Shown in pieces: positions 1-8,604 of a DNA stretch of 64,000 bases. Origin of the DNA: Streptomyces huiliensis (GTDB lineage: Bacteria > Actinomycetota > Actinomycetes > Streptomycetales > Streptomycetaceae). Position numbers and translations under genes: made by a program. Below the pieces are notes generated by a model. The model was not told where the DNA came from and made no database searches. It worked only from the letters and a program-made list of their open reading frames with translations. Where the stretch lies: NCBI RefSeq assembly GCF_020037025.1, contig NZ_JAIQLH010000051.1, forward strand, positions 20,316-84,315, in the 5' to 3' direction. Within the stretch, counting starts at the first letter, position 1, and every line of letters begins with the position of its first letter.

Positions 1-457
1 GGACGACATCGACGTCCCGGCGGATCTCGTCCGGCTCCTCGGGTGAGCCGAGGGCTCGGTCGCCACCGGCGAGGGCTCGGCCGCCGCCGGCGAGGGCTCG
101 GCCGCCGCCGGCGAGGGCTCGGCCGCCGCCGGCGAGGGCTCGGCCGCCGCCGGCGAGGGCTCGGCCGCCGCCGGCGAGGGCTCGGCCGCCGCCGAGCAGG
201 CCGAACGCGCCCGGCACGGCGACGCACAGCGGCTTCCGGCCGAGGAACGCCCCGCCGCCGTACAGCACGGCTCCCGCGACCGGCGCGCCCGTCGCGCGCG
301 AGAGCACGCCGGCCACGACGGCGACCGGCGACGACGGCAACCGGCCACGACGGCAACCGGCGACGACGGCGACCGGCGACGAGGCCAGGAACGCGGAGAG
401 CAGCAGGCGTTGAGTCGCACCACCCGACCCGGGACCCGCCCCCTCGCCGGGCGGCAC
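1..457 (-). CDS. small hydrophobic protein with repeat expansions (partial, runs off the left edge)
   Basis: I do not recognise the family. A GTG at 457 is preceded by GGGAGG about nine bases upstream, and the frame stays open to the window edge. The first half is hydrophobic (TQRLLLSAFLASSPVAVVAG, then VLSRATGAPVAGAVLYGGGAF), like a short membrane protein with two segments. Two tandem repeats disturb it. A 16-bp unit at 311-374 occurs four times; three extra units add 48 bp and keep the frame, so VAVVAG appears twice. A 21-bp unit at 49-195 adds a GGGRALA heptapeptide seven times at the C-terminus. The natural stop may have been lost in the repeat. It could also be non-coding sequence that happens to lack stops. 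Confidence 0.4.
   Translation of the reverse strand, partial: MPPGEGAGPGSGGATQRLLLSAFLASSPVAVVAGCRRGRLPSSPVAVVAGVLSRATGAPVAGAVLYGGGAFLGRKPLCVAVPGAFGLLGGGRALAGGGRALAGGGRALAGGGRALAGGGRALAGGGRALAGGDRALGSPEEPDEIRRDVDVV
2..46 (+). CDS. possible C-terminal end of an upstream protein (partial)
   Basis: The first bases read in frame as DDIDVPADLVRLLG followed by TGA, which looks like an ordinary protein tail. Only 14 codons are visible, so neither family nor reality can be shown. It overlaps the minus-strand reading described for the small ORF here, and only one of the two may be real. Confidence 0.3.
   Translation, partial: DDIDVPADLVRLLG
49..195. repeat. 21-bp tandem repeat, seven copies
   Basis: Seven head-to-tail 21-bp units beginning CGAGGGCTCGG; the first has two substitutions and the last one, the rest are identical. 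Since 21 is a multiple of three, copy-number change keeps frame on either strand. Confidence 0.95.
311..374. repeat. 16-bp tandem repeat, four copies
   Basis: Four units of the pattern GGCSACGACGGCRACC. Sixteen is not a multiple of three, so only gain or loss of three units at once would keep the minus-strand reading frame. Confidence 0.9.
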
Positions 458-538
458 TCCGGGCCGCCTCCCGCCCCAAGGCCGCTCGGCCGCGGACGGC
501 GCGGGCGGCCGGAAAGGTACCCCGCCCGCCACGCCACA

Positions 539-567
539 TTGTGTTTCCGTCATACGGAATCTAATCT
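539..567 (+). promoter_or_regulatory. aceB promoter with AllR/IclR-like operator in the spacer
   Basis: TTGTGT (539-544) and TAATCT (562-567) lie exactly 17 bp apart. The spacer holds the inverted repeat TTCCGT-cat-ACGGAA (545-559), pattern TTCC-N7-GGAA. The same pattern occurs upstream of hyi at 33624-33638. In S. coelicolor the IclR-family repressor AllR controls aceB, hyi and gcl-type genes; assigning this site to AllR is inference. Confidence 0.7.
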
Positions 568-645
568 CCAAAGAGATCGTCATCGTGCGGCACTCAGTGC
601 CGCGCCGACCCGCACCTCCCGAGTCCGAGCGAGGAGTGACCGCCC

Positions 646-2262
646 ATGCCCGCAGCAGCGCCGACCCCGTCCGTCGCCGCCGGGACAGCGACCGTGACGC
701 GTCAGGAAGAGGTACTGACCGGCCCCGCGCTGGAGTTCGTGGCCGCACTGCACGAGCGGTTCACGTCGCGCCGCGACGAGTTGCTGGCGCGCCGCGCCGA
801 GCGGCGGGCGGAGATCGCCCGGACCGGCACCCTGGACTTCCTGCCGGAGACCGCGCGGGGCCGCGAGGACCCGACGTGGCGGGTGGCCCCCGCCCCGGCC
901 GCGCTCGACGACCGGCGGGTCGAGATCACCGGCCCGACCGACCGCAAGATGACCGTCAACGCCCTCAACTCCGGCGCCCGCGTGTGGCTCGCGGACTTCG
1001 AGGACGCCTCCGCCCCCACCTGGCGGAACGTCGTCCAGGGCCAGCTCAACCTGATCGACGCGTTCGAGCGCCGCATCGACTTCACCACCCCCGAGGGGAA
1101 GACGTACGCCCTCCGGCCGGACGAGGAGCTCGCGACCGTCGTCGTCCGGCCGCGCGGCTGGCACCTCGACGAGCGCCACCTCACCGTCGCCGGCCGGCCC
1201 GTCCCCGGCGCGCTGGTCGACTTCGGCCTCTTCTTCTTCCACAACGCGCGCCGCCTCGCGGAGCGCGGCAAGGGGCCGTTCTTCTACCTGCCCAAGCTGG
1301 AGTCGCACCGCGAGGCGCGGCTGTGGAACGACGTGTTCGTGTTCGCGCAGGAGCACCTGGGGGTGCCGCACGGCACGGTCCGGGCCACCGTCCTGATCGA
1401 GACGATCACCGCGGCCTACGAGATGGAGGAGATCCTCTACGAGCTGCGCGACCATGCCTCCGGTCTCAACGCGGGCCGCTGGGACTACCTCTTCTCCCTC
1501 ATCAAGAACTTCCGTGACGCCGGGCCGGAGTTCGTCCTGCCCGACCGCAACGCCGTCACCATGACCGTGCCGTTCATGCGCGCGTACACCGAACTCCTCG
1601 TCCGCACCTGCCACAAGCGCGGCGCGCACGCCATCGGCGGCATGGCCGCCTTCATCCCGTCCCGCCGCGACCCGGAGGTCAACGAGGCGGCGCTGGCGAA
1701 GGTCCGCGCCGACAAGGAACGGGAGGCGGGCGACGGCTTCGACGGCTCCTGGGTCGCCCATCCGGACCTCGTCCCGGTCGCCCGCGCCGCCTTCGACGCC
1801 GTCCTCGGCGACCGCCCGCACCAGAAGCACCGGCTGCGCGAGGACGTCCACGTCACCGCGGACCAGCTCGTCGCGCTCGGCACGACGGAGGCGAAGCCGA
1901 CCTTCGAGGGCCTGCGGAACGCCGTCCAGGTCGGCATCCGCTACATCGAGGCGTGGCTGCGCGGGCAGGGCGCGGTGGCCATCTTCAACCTCATGGAGGA
2001 CGCGGCCACGGCGGAGATCTCCCGCTCGCAGATCTGGCAGTGGGTGCACACCGGCGTCGTCCTGGCGGGCGGCGAGAAGGCGACGCCCGCGCTCGTACGG
2101 GACGTGGCGGCGGCCGAACTCGACGCGATCCAGGCCGAGTCGGGCGACACGGCCTTCGCGGCGGGCCGCTGGCGCGAGGCTCACGACCTGCTGCTGCGGG
2201 TGGCCCTGGACGACGACTACGCGGAGTTCCTCACCCTTCCGGCGTACGAGCTGCTCGACTGA
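646..2262 (+). CDS. aceB: malate synthase (A type)
   Basis: Malate synthase condenses glyoxylate with acetyl-CoA to make malate, in the cytoplasm. At 538 residues it has the usual A-type length. The family signature [16 protein letters not shown] lies at about residues 267-282, followed by the conserved KNFRD stretch and the C-terminal [16 protein letters not shown] region. The ATG is preceded by GAGGAG (AGCGAGGAGTGACCGCCC). The gene is monocistronic, with its own promoter and operator and a terminator hairpin just downstream. Here its likely role is to use glyoxylate released from allantoin (purine) breakdown, because the rest of the window carries uricase-pathway and gcl/glxR/hyi genes and hyi shares the operator. 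Residue-level catalysis was not checked beyond the signature. Confidence 0.96.
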   Translation: MPAAAPTPSVAAGTATVTRQEEVLTGPALEFVAALHERFTSRRDELLARRAERRAEIARTGTLDFLPETARGREDPTWRVAPAPAALDDRRVEITGPTDRKMTVNALNSGARVWLADFEDASAPTWRNVVQGQLNLIDAFERRIDFTTPEGKTYALRPDEELATVVVRPRGWHLDERHLTVAGRPVPGALVDFGLFFFHNARRLAERGKGPFFYLPKLESHREARLWNDVFVFAQEHLGVPHGTVRATVLIETITAAYEMEEILYELRDHASGLNAGRWDYLFSLIKNFRDAGPEFVLPDRNAVTMTVPFMRAYTELLVRTCHKRGAHAIGGMAAFIPSRRDPEVNEAALAKVRADKEREAGDGFDGSWVAHPDLVPVARAAFDAVLGDRPHQKHRLREDVHVTADQLVALGTTEAKPTFEGLRNAVQVGIRYIEAWLRGQGAVAIFNLMEDAATAEISRSQIWQWVHTGVVLAGGEKATPALVRDVAAAELDAIQAESGDTAFAAGRWREAHDLLLRVALDDDYAEFLTLPAYELLD

Positions 2263-2279
2263 GGGCGGGGCAGGGAGCG

Positions 2280-2309
2280 GCCCGGCCCGCACGCGGGAGG
2301 GGGCCGGGC
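2280..2309. terminator. terminator hairpin after aceB
   Basis: Perfect 9-bp stem GCCCGGCCC / GGGCCGGGC with a 12-nt loop, 18 bp after the aceB stop codon. No T-run follows, as is usual in Streptomyces. Confidence 0.65.
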
Positions 2310-2519
2310 AGGCGGGCGGTGCTCGTGGCCCTCGGCTGACGCCTGGACGCCGGTTGGGCCGTGACCACCCCCGTGCAGACCAGGGAGGCTGCCGTACTCC
2401 CGTGCTGGCGGCCCCGGAACCGGCCCCCTCGGGGGAAGCCTAGGCGACGGCTCCGACACACCGGCCGGCGAGCCGGACGCCGACGCGCGATCGTCGGGAC
2501 ACCGACGCGCGATCACCGC

Positions 2520-2557
2520 TTTACCTCGACAATGGTCGAGGTCCTACGGTTCCTCTC
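2520..2557 (+). promoter_or_regulatory. MerR-type promoter, leaderless start
   Basis: TTTACC (2520-2525) and TACGGT (2545-2550) are separated by 19 bp, the long spacer typical of MerR-activated promoters. The spacer holds a perfect 8-4-8 inverted repeat, ACCTCGAC-aatg-GTCGAGGT (2523-2542). The -10 box ends seven bases before the ATG at 2558, so the transcript should start at or next to that ATG. No merR-family gene is present in this window. Confidence 0.75.
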
Positions 2558-4474
2558 ATGAGTATGGAGACCACCGCCTGGACACAGCTGCACGGCCTGA
2601 TCAACGCGCAGCACAACCAGCGCCCCTTCGCCCGGGCCACCCTGCGCCGCATCGGCGCCTTCGCCCGGCCGCACCGCCGGCACATCGTCCGGTTCGTCCT
2701 GCTGAGCGTCGTGGGCGCGCTGCTCGCCGTGGCGACGCCGGTGCTCGCCGGGCGGGTCGTGGACGCGATCGTGCGCGGCGACGACTCGGAAACGGTCGTC
2801 CGACTGGCGCTGCTGATCGCCGCCATCGCGCTGGGCGAGGCCGCGCTCGGGCTGCTCAACCGCTGGCTGTCGGCGACGCTCGGCGAGGGGCTGATCCTGG
2901 ACCTGCGGACGGCGGTCTTCGACCACGTCCAGCGGATGCCGGTGGCGTTCTTCACCCGGACCCGCACCGGCGCCCTGGTCAGCCGGCTGAACAACGACGT
3001 GATCGGCGCGCAGCGGGCGTTCAGCAACTCGCTGTCGGGGGTCGTCGGCAACCTGGTGACGTTGCTGCTCACGCTCGCCGTGATGCTGACCCTGTCCTGG
3101 CGGATCACCCTGCTGGCGCTGGTGCTGCTGCCGGTGTTCGTGATCCCCGCGCGCCGGGTGGGCGCCCGGATGGCCCGGCTCCAGCGGGAGGCCGCGGACC
3201 TCAACGCGGCGATGGGGACGCGGATGACCGAGCGGTTCTCGGCGCCGGGCGCCACGCTGGTGAAGCTGTTCGGACGGCCGGACGACGAGTCGGCGGAGTT
3301 CGCGGCCCGGGCGCGCCGGGTGCGGGACATCGGGGTGCGGACGGCGATGGCGCAGTCGGCGTTCATCACCGCCCTCACGCTCGTCTCGGCCCTGGCGCTG
3401 GCGCTGGTGTACGGCCTGGGCGGCTGGTTCGCGCTGCGCGGCTCGCTCGAACCGGGGGCCGTCGTCGCCCTGGCCCTGCTGCTCACCCGGCTGTACGCGC
3501 CGCTGACGGCGCTGGCGGGCGCCCGCGTCGAGGTGATGAGCGCGCTCGTCTCCTTCGAGCGGGTTTTCGAGGTGCTGGACCTCAAGCCGCTGATCGAGGA
3601 GCGGCCGGGCGCCCGCCCGGTGCCGGAGGGTCCGGTCTCGGTCGAGTTCGAGGACGTCCGCTTCGGCTACCCGTCGGCCGACAAGGTCTCCCTCGCCTCC
3701 CTGGAGGAGGTCGCGGCCCTCGACACGCGCGGCGGCACGGAGGTGCTGCACGGCGTCTCGTTCCGCGCCGAGCCCGGACAGACGATCGCGCTCGTCGGCT
3801 CGTCGGGCGCCGGCAAGTCCACCATCGCGCAGCTGCTGCCCCGGCTGTACGACGCGGACGCGGGCAGCGTGCGCGTCGGCGGCGTCGACGTCCGCGACCT
3901 GACGGCCGCGTCGCTGCGGGCCACGCTCGGCATGGTCACCCAGGACGGCCACCTCTTCCACGACACCGTCCGCGCCAACCTGCTGCTCGCCCGGCCCGGC
4001 GCGGCGGACGACGAACTGTGGGACGCGCTGCGCCGGGCCCGCCTCGACGACCTGGTGCGCGCGCTGCCGGACGGGCTCGACACGGTCGTCGGCGAGCGCG
4101 GCTACCGGCTCTCCGGGGGCGAGCGGCAGCGGATGACGATCGCCCGGCTGCTGCTGGCCCGGCAGCGGGTCGTCATCCTGGACGAGGCCACCGCCCACCT
4201 GGACAACACCTCCGAGGCCGCCGTGCAGGAGGCCCTGGCGGAGGCGCTGGAGGGCCGGACGGCGGTGGTGATCGCCCACCGGCTGTCGACGGTCCGGGCG
4301 GCGGACCAGATCCTCGTCGTGGAGGCCGGACGCGTCGTCGAGCGCGGCACGCACGACGAACTCCTCGCGCTGGGCGGGCGGTACGCGGAGCTGTACCGGA
4401 CGCAGTTCGCGGGGGCGGAAGGCGAGTGCGTGTTCTCCGCGCCGGAGGTGCCGGAGGCCGCGGCGTCGTCGTGA
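2558..4474 (+). CDS. ABC transporter, fused membrane and ATPase domains
   Basis: A half-type exporter of 638 residues. The membrane domain (ABC_membrane family, about residues 45-330) has six hydrophobic segments. The ATPase domain (about 365-615) shows Walker A SSGAGKST near residue 414, the signature LSGGERQRM near 518, Walker B VVILDEATAHLD near 540 and the switch histidine in IAHRLSTV near 572. It would work as a homodimer in the cytoplasmic membrane, or as a heterodimer with a partner encoded elsewhere. The ATG at 2558 has no ribosome site and coincides with the predicted transcription start. MerR-type control suggests induction by a small molecule or stress and points to drug or metabolite efflux; the substrate is unknown. 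Confidence 0.93.
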   Translation: MSMETTAWTQLHGLINAQHNQRPFARATLRRIGAFARPHRRHIVRFVLLSVVGALLAVATPVLAGRVVDAIVRGDDSETVVRLALLIAAIALGEAALGLLNRWLSATLGEGLILDLRTAVFDHVQRMPVAFFTRTRTGALVSRLNNDVIGAQRAFSNSLSGVVGNLVTLLLTLAVMLTLSWRITLLALVLLPVFVIPARRVGARMARLQREAADLNAAMGTRMTERFSAPGATLVKLFGRPDDESAEFAARARRVRDIGVRTAMAQSAFITALTLVSALALALVYGLGGWFALRGSLEPGAVVALALLLTRLYAPLTALAGARVEVMSALVSFERVFEVLDLKPLIEERPGARPVPEGPVSVEFEDVRFGYPSADKVSLASLEEVAALDTRGGTEVLHGVSFRAEPGQTIALVGSSGAGKSTIAQLLPRLYDADAGSVRVGGVDVRDLTAASLRATLGMVTQDGHLFHDTVRANLLLARPGAADDELWDALRRARLDDLVRALPDGLDTVVGERGYRLSGGERQRMTIARLLLARQRVVILDEATAHLDNTSEAAVQEALAEALEGRTAVVIAHRLSTVRAADQILVVEAGRVVERGTHDELLALGGRYAELYRTQFAGAEGECVFSAPEVPEAAASS

Positions 4475-4503
4475 CGGGGCCTGGCGGCTTCCTGATGCAC
4501 GCA

Positions 4504-4536
4504 CCGGAGGCACCGCGGGGTGCGCGGTGCCTCCGG
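4504..4536. terminator. bidirectional terminator hairpin
   Basis: Perfect 13-bp stem CCGGAGGCACCGC / GCGGTGCCTCCGG with a 7-nt loop, between the converging ABC transporter and the secreted repeat protein. Confidence 0.8.
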
Positions 4537-4561
4537 CCTGCGCGATCAGGAGCGGGGTCGG

Positions 4562-5293
4562 TCAGGCGCGCACGAGGTACCACGCACCCTGGCCGTTGCA
4601 GCCGTTGCTGTTGTGGTTGGTGGTGCGGTAGCCGGGCGGTATGGTCACGCCCGAGCAGACCCACAAGCCTTCGCGGGCCAGCTGGTGGTACCACGCACCC
4701 TGACCGTTGCAGCCGATGCGATTGAGGTCGGTGTAGACGTACCCGGGCGCAAGGGTCGAACCCGAGCAGGCCCAAATGCCGTCACGAACCCGCTGGTGGT
4801 ACCACGCACCTTGACCGTTGCAGCCGTTGCGGTTGAGGTCGGTGTAGACATACCCCGGCGCGACGGTCGAACCCGAGCAGGCCCAAATGCCGTCACGAAC
4901 CCGCTGGTGGTACCACGCACCTTGACCGTTGCAGCCGTTGCGGTTGAGGTCGGTGTAGACATACCCCGGCGCGACGGTCGAACCCGAGCAGGCCCAAATG
5001 CCGTCACGGACGGGCTCCTGGTACCAGGAGCCCATGCCGTTGCAGCCGTTGCGGTTGTAGTCGGTGAGGACGTACCCGGGCGGGACGGGCGTCCCGGAGC
5101 AGGCCCACCCGGCCGCCGCGGCCCGCGATCCCCGCTCCGCGGCAGCGGCGGCCGTGCCCGCCGTGCCGGCGAGCATCGCGGAGGCGATCAGCGCGATCGC
5201 CCCGATCACCGCCGCGATTCGGCCTCCGGCAGCCGCCATCCCCGTACGTCTTGGCAGGCCGCGCCGCCTCGCCCGCCGTTCCCCGATGCTCAT
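4562..5293 (-). CDS. secreted protein of five Cys-paired 37-residue repeats
   Basis: No known family recognised. The frame is open much further upstream, but the ATG at 5293 is preceded by GGGGAGGG and begins a clear export signal: basic residues, a hydrophobic stretch (IAAVIGAIALIASAMLAG) and an Ala-rich cleavage region. The mature part (about 190 residues) is almost entirely five repeats of 37 residues, each with WACSG, PGYVYTD and NGCNG. There are two cysteines per repeat about 22 residues apart, suggesting one disulfide per unit. Repeats 2 and 3 are identical in sequence at the DNA level. No LPXTG or membrane anchor follows. A binding or wall-associated role is possible but unproven. Confidence 0.8.
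   Translation of the reverse strand: MSIGERRARRRGLPRRTGMAAAGGRIAAVIGAIALIASAMLAGTAGTAAAAAERGSRAAAAGWACSGTPVPPGYVLTDYNRNGCNGMGSWYQEPVRDGIWACSGSTVAPGYVYTDLNRNGCNGQGAWYHQRVRDGIWACSGSTVAPGYVYTDLNRNGCNGQGAWYHQRVRDGIWACSGSTLAPGYVYTDLNRIGCNGQGAWYHQLAREGLWVCSGVTIPPGYRTTNHNSNGCNGQGAWYLVRA
4757..4978. repeat. two identical 111-bp units inside the secreted repeat gene
   Basis: The segment beginning TCGAACCCGAGCAGG recurs at offsets of 111 bp (4757, 4868, 4979), with essentially no changes between the two central units. The outer units have diverged, so the central duplication is recent or kept uniform by gene conversion. Confidence 0.85.
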
Positions 5294-5448
5294 GCGTACC
5301 CTCCCCGTAAGGACGGCGGCTCGTGCCGCTGTCACGACGGGCAGAACGTAGCAACGGATTCGCACACATGACCGGCAGCGGCTGATTCGCCGGGAACAAT
5401 GGCTCAAGGCCACCTCTTGACAGCGTTCGCACGCATCATGGCGCCCTG

Positions 5449-6975
5449 TCAGGTGGCGACCGCGCCGAACGCCACGAACCCGCAGATCAGCACCGCCAGG
5501 ACGGCCAGCAGCGGCCAGACGAAGCGCAGGTAGCGGTCGTAACCCACCTTCGCCAGCGAGACCCCGCCGACCACCACGGCCGTCGTCGGCACCCACAGGT
5601 TCATCCAGCCGCTGGCCGCCTGCCAGGCCGTCACCACCACCGCCCGTGAGACGCCCGCGAAGTCGGCGAGCGGCGCGAGGATGGGCATGGCGAGGGTGGC
5701 GTGGCCGGAGGTGGAGGGGATGAGGAAGGCGAGGGGGAGGTTGACGACGAAGACCATGACGCCGAAGAGGGAGGCGGCGGTGCCGGTGACGGCGCTCTCG
5801 ATCGAGTGCAGCACGGTGTCCGTGATGCGGGCGTTGTTCATGATGACGGTGACGCCGCGGGCGAGGACGATCGTCAGGGCGGGCGCGAGGAAGTCGGCCG
5901 CGCCCTGCACGAGCACCGCGCTCAGCCGCCGCTCCCCCAGCCGGGCGACGATCCCCACCAGCACCGCGGCCGTCAGGAAGAGGGCGGCCAACTGGGCGAA
6001 GGACCAGCCGAGTTCCCAGCCGTAGGGCTCGGCGTCGGCGCGTCCGGTGAGGGCGCTCGACCAGGGGATCACCGAGAAGATCATGAAGACGAAGACGGCG
6101 GTGACGAGGGCGAGCACGGTCCGGTGCAGCCCGGTGAGGGCGGGCGGCTCGGCGGAGGCGGCGGCCAGTTCGCGGTCGCCGGGCAGGAAGCCGACGAGGG
6201 AGCGCTCGGGGCGGGTGCGCACCCGGTGCGCGTACCAGAGGACGTAGGCGATGGTGACGCCGGTGAGGACGAACCACATCGCGAACCGCAGCGTGATCCC
6301 GTCGCCGAGCGACACGTCCGCGGCGGACGAGGCCACGCCCGTCGCGAAGGGGTTGACGGTGGAGGCGAGCACACCGACGCCCGCGCCCAGGATGATCGTG
6401 CCGGTGGCGACCATCCGGTCGTAACCGAGGGCGAGCATCAGCGGCACGATCAGGCCGTAGAAGCCGAGCGTCTCCTCGGCGAAGCCCTCCACCGTGCCGA
6501 GCAGCGAGAAGACGGTCATCACGCCGGCGATCAGCAGGGCGCCGCGGGCGCGCAGCCGGTGGGCGAGGCGTTCGATGCCGCGGTCGAGGGCGCCGGTGGC
6601 GAAGACGACGGTGATGAACGCGCCGATGGCGAGGACGAACAGGAAGACGCCGGCGCTGCCGTAGAGGGTGCCGACGGCGTCGGGGGCGACCTGGCCGGAG
6701 CGCGGGTCGCGGACGCCGTAGAGGCCGTTGACGGGGGCGAGGAACAGCTCGCCCAGCCGGTGGACGAAGTCGCCGGGCGCCGCGTCGCGGTGGTACGTGC
6801 CCTGGACCGGGTCGCCGTCCGGATTCCGCCGGTAGCTGCCGGGCGGGACGACGAAGGCGAGCGCCCAGACGACGATCGTGACGGCGACGAGCACGGTGAG
6901 CGCGCTGGGGAAGACGAACCGGCGGCCGCTCGGCTCGCTGTCGGCGTCGTCACCTTGCGGTGGCCGGTCGTCCAT
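5449..6975 (-). CDS. YfcC/DcuC-family membrane carrier
   Basis: A 508-residue integral membrane protein with about a dozen hydrophobic segments. The pattern FALGVPPGSYRR-like N-terminus, GAFITVVFATGALDRG, the central TVEGFAEETLGFYGLIVP and the C-terminal PSTSGHATLAMPILAPLADF fits the YfcC branch of the C4-dicarboxylate carrier superfamily. The ATG at 6975 has GGAGAGG upstream and is preferred to a start ten codons earlier. It follows the purine permease by 58 bp on the same strand, so it may be the last gene of the purine operon. The substrate is unknown; a carboxylate or ureide product is possible. Confidence 0.8.
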   Translation of the reverse strand: MDDRPPQGDDADSEPSGRRFVFPSALTVLVAVTIVVWALAFVVPPGSYRRNPDGDPVQGTYHRDAAPGDFVHRLGELFLAPVNGLYGVRDPRSGQVAPDAVGTLYGSAGVFLFVLAIGAFITVVFATGALDRGIERLAHRLRARGALLIAGVMTVFSLLGTVEGFAEETLGFYGLIVPLMLALGYDRMVATGTIILGAGVGVLASTVNPFATGVASSAADVSLGDGITLRFAMWFVLTGVTIAYVLWYAHRVRTRPERSLVGFLPGDRELAAASAEPPALTGLHRTVLALVTAVFVFMIFSVIPWSSALTGRADAEPYGWELGWSFAQLAALFLTAAVLVGIVARLGERRLSAVLVQGAADFLAPALTIVLARGVTVIMNNARITDTVLHSIESAVTGTAASLFGVMVFVVNLPLAFLIPSTSGHATLAMPILAPLADFAGVSRAVVVTAWQAASGWMNLWVPTTAVVVGGVSLAKVGYDRYLRFVWPLLAVLAVLICGFVAFGAVAT

Positions 6976-7033
6976 GGGGCCCCTCTCCGTACCACTCCGT
7001 ACCACGAATGCAGTCGGTGTGCCCCGATTATCA

Positions 7034-8506
7034 CTAGATCACCGGTTTCTCCCCTTCCGCCACGCGGGGCTGTCCGGCATCCCGCCGGACGCGCCCCACC
7101 CCCTGGAAGGCCAGATTGAGCAGCACGGCCGTCAGGCAGCCGGCACTGACGCCCGAGCCGAGGATCGTGCGTACCGCTTCCGGGACGGCGTCGCCGGCGT
7201 AGAAGGTCTTGGAGACGACAGGGATCATGCCCATGCCAAGCGAGACGGCGGCGACGAGCACGTTGTCGCCGCGGTCGAGCCCGGCCTTGACCAGGACGCC
7301 GATGCCGCTCGCCGCGACCGTCCCGAACAGCACGAGCCCGGCCCCGCCCAGCACCGGCCGCGGCACCAGCGCGACCAGCGAGGCGAACGCCGGGCTGAGC
7401 CCGAGGACGACGAAGACCAGCCCGCACACGGCGACGGTGAAGCGGCTGCGGACGCCGGTGATGGCGACGAGTCCGATGTTCTGCGCGAACGCGCTGTTGG
7501 TGAAGCCGTTGAAGACCGGGGCGACGGCGCTGCCGAGGGTGTCCGCCCGCAGCCCGGCCGCGATCGTCCGCTCGTCCGCCGGCCGGCCGACGATCTCACC
7601 GAGCGCGAGCATGTCCGCGGTGCTCTCGGTCATGCACACCAGCATCAGGATGGACATGCTCACCACGGCCGACAGCTGGAAGTGCGGGCTCCCGAAGTGG
7701 AACGGCTCGGGGAAGCCGACGAGCGCGGCGTGCCGGGTGGCGGACGCGTCCACCGCGCCCAGCGGTACGGCCAGCAGGGTGCCCGCGACGAGGCCGAGCA
7801 GGACGGCGATCTGCCGCAGGAACCCCTGGAGCAGCCGGCGCAGCACCAGCACGATGAGCAGCGTGGCCCCGGCCAGGCCGAGGCCGGTCCCGGTCGCGGG
7901 CCGCTCGGGATGGCCGTCCTGGATCCAGCCGAAGGCGACGGGGAGCAGGGTGAGGCCGATGAGCGTGATGACCGTGCCGCTGACGACGGGCGGGAAGAAG
8001 CGGACGAGCCGGCAGAAGTAGGGGGCCAGGAAGAAGCCCAGCACCCCGGCGACCATGACGGCCCCGAACACCACCGGCAGGACGTCCCGCCGGTCCGCCT
8101 GCCCGTCGGCGAGGGCGAGGACGGGCGCGACGCCCGCGAACGAGACGCCGTTGACGAACGGCAGCCGGGCGCCGACGCCGCGGAAGCCGATGGTCTGGAG
8201 GAGCGTGGCCAGCCCGGCGGTGAACAGGGCGGCGCCGACAAGGAAGGTGATCTGCCGCGGCGACAGCCCCACGGCGGCCCCGATCACCAGCGGTGGCGCC
8301 ACCACCCCGGCGTAGCTGGCGGCGACGTGCTGCAGCCCGGTGGCCAGCAGGCGTCCGGGGCGCGGGAGTTCGTCGACGGGGTGGACGGGCGGGGGTGTGC
8401 CCTCGGGGGCTCGCTCGGGGGCTCCCTCGGATAAGGCGCCCTCCGGATCGGGGGTCGGCCCCGCCTCCGGCGGTTCGGCGGCGGCGGACGGGCTGGGCAC
8501 GGTCAC
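7034..8506 (-). CDS. NCS2 xanthine/uracil-type permease
   Basis: A 490-residue proton-coupled nucleobase importer of the NCS2 (xanthine_ur_permease) family. Visible features are an N-terminal Pro/Glu-rich cytoplasmic tail, TIGFRGVGARLPFVNG in the middle and the conserved late region FGTVAASGIGVL. The start is GTG 8506, with AGGAGG eight bases before it; an upstream ATG has no ribosome site. It lies between 8-oxoguanine deaminase and a YfcC-like carrier and is probably co-transcribed with the uricase genes. That context argues for urate or xanthine uptake rather than uracil; the exact substrate is inferred. Confidence 0.9.
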   Translation of the reverse strand: MTVPSPSAAAEPPEAGPTPDPEGALSEGAPERAPEGTPPPVHPVDELPRPGRLLATGLQHVAASYAGVVAPPLVIGAAVGLSPRQITFLVGAALFTAGLATLLQTIGFRGVGARLPFVNGVSFAGVAPVLALADGQADRRDVLPVVFGAVMVAGVLGFFLAPYFCRLVRFFPPVVSGTVITLIGLTLLPVAFGWIQDGHPERPATGTGLGLAGATLLIVLVLRRLLQGFLRQIAVLLGLVAGTLLAVPLGAVDASATRHAALVGFPEPFHFGSPHFQLSAVVSMSILMLVCMTESTADMLALGEIVGRPADERTIAAGLRADTLGSAVAPVFNGFTNSAFAQNIGLVAITGVRSRFTVAVCGLVFVVLGLSPAFASLVALVPRPVLGGAGLVLFGTVAASGIGVLVKAGLDRGDNVLVAAVSLGMGMIPVVSKTFYAGDAVPEAVRTILGSGVSAGCLTAVLLNLAFQGVGRVRRDAGQPRVAEGEKPVI

Positions 8507-8604
8507 GGGGCGTTCCTCCTGTCGTTGTGCGCACCGCCGATGGGGCAGCACGGTTTCCGGAGGCGTTGCGAGGTACCGAAGAGGGCCTTACTCCCCCGGG
8601 GGCC

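Noticed and set aside
49..195. CRISPR array
   Set aside because: The repeats are directly abutting with no spacers and no cas genes occur.
43..564. Arg-rich 173-residue plus-strand frame
   Set aside because: It is the antisense reading of the tandem repeats, an RRGLG polymer with no ribosome site or normal composition.
580..2292. 570-residue minus-strand frame over aceB
   Set aside because: It is a GC-driven shadow of a clear malate synthase; its composition is Arg/Ala/Gly-rich with no domain.
4562..6277. Long 571-residue minus frame joining the repeat protein to the carrier region
   Set aside because: The upstream part is antisense-like Arg-rich sequence overlapping the carrier; the ATG at 5293 has a strong ribosome site and signal peptide.
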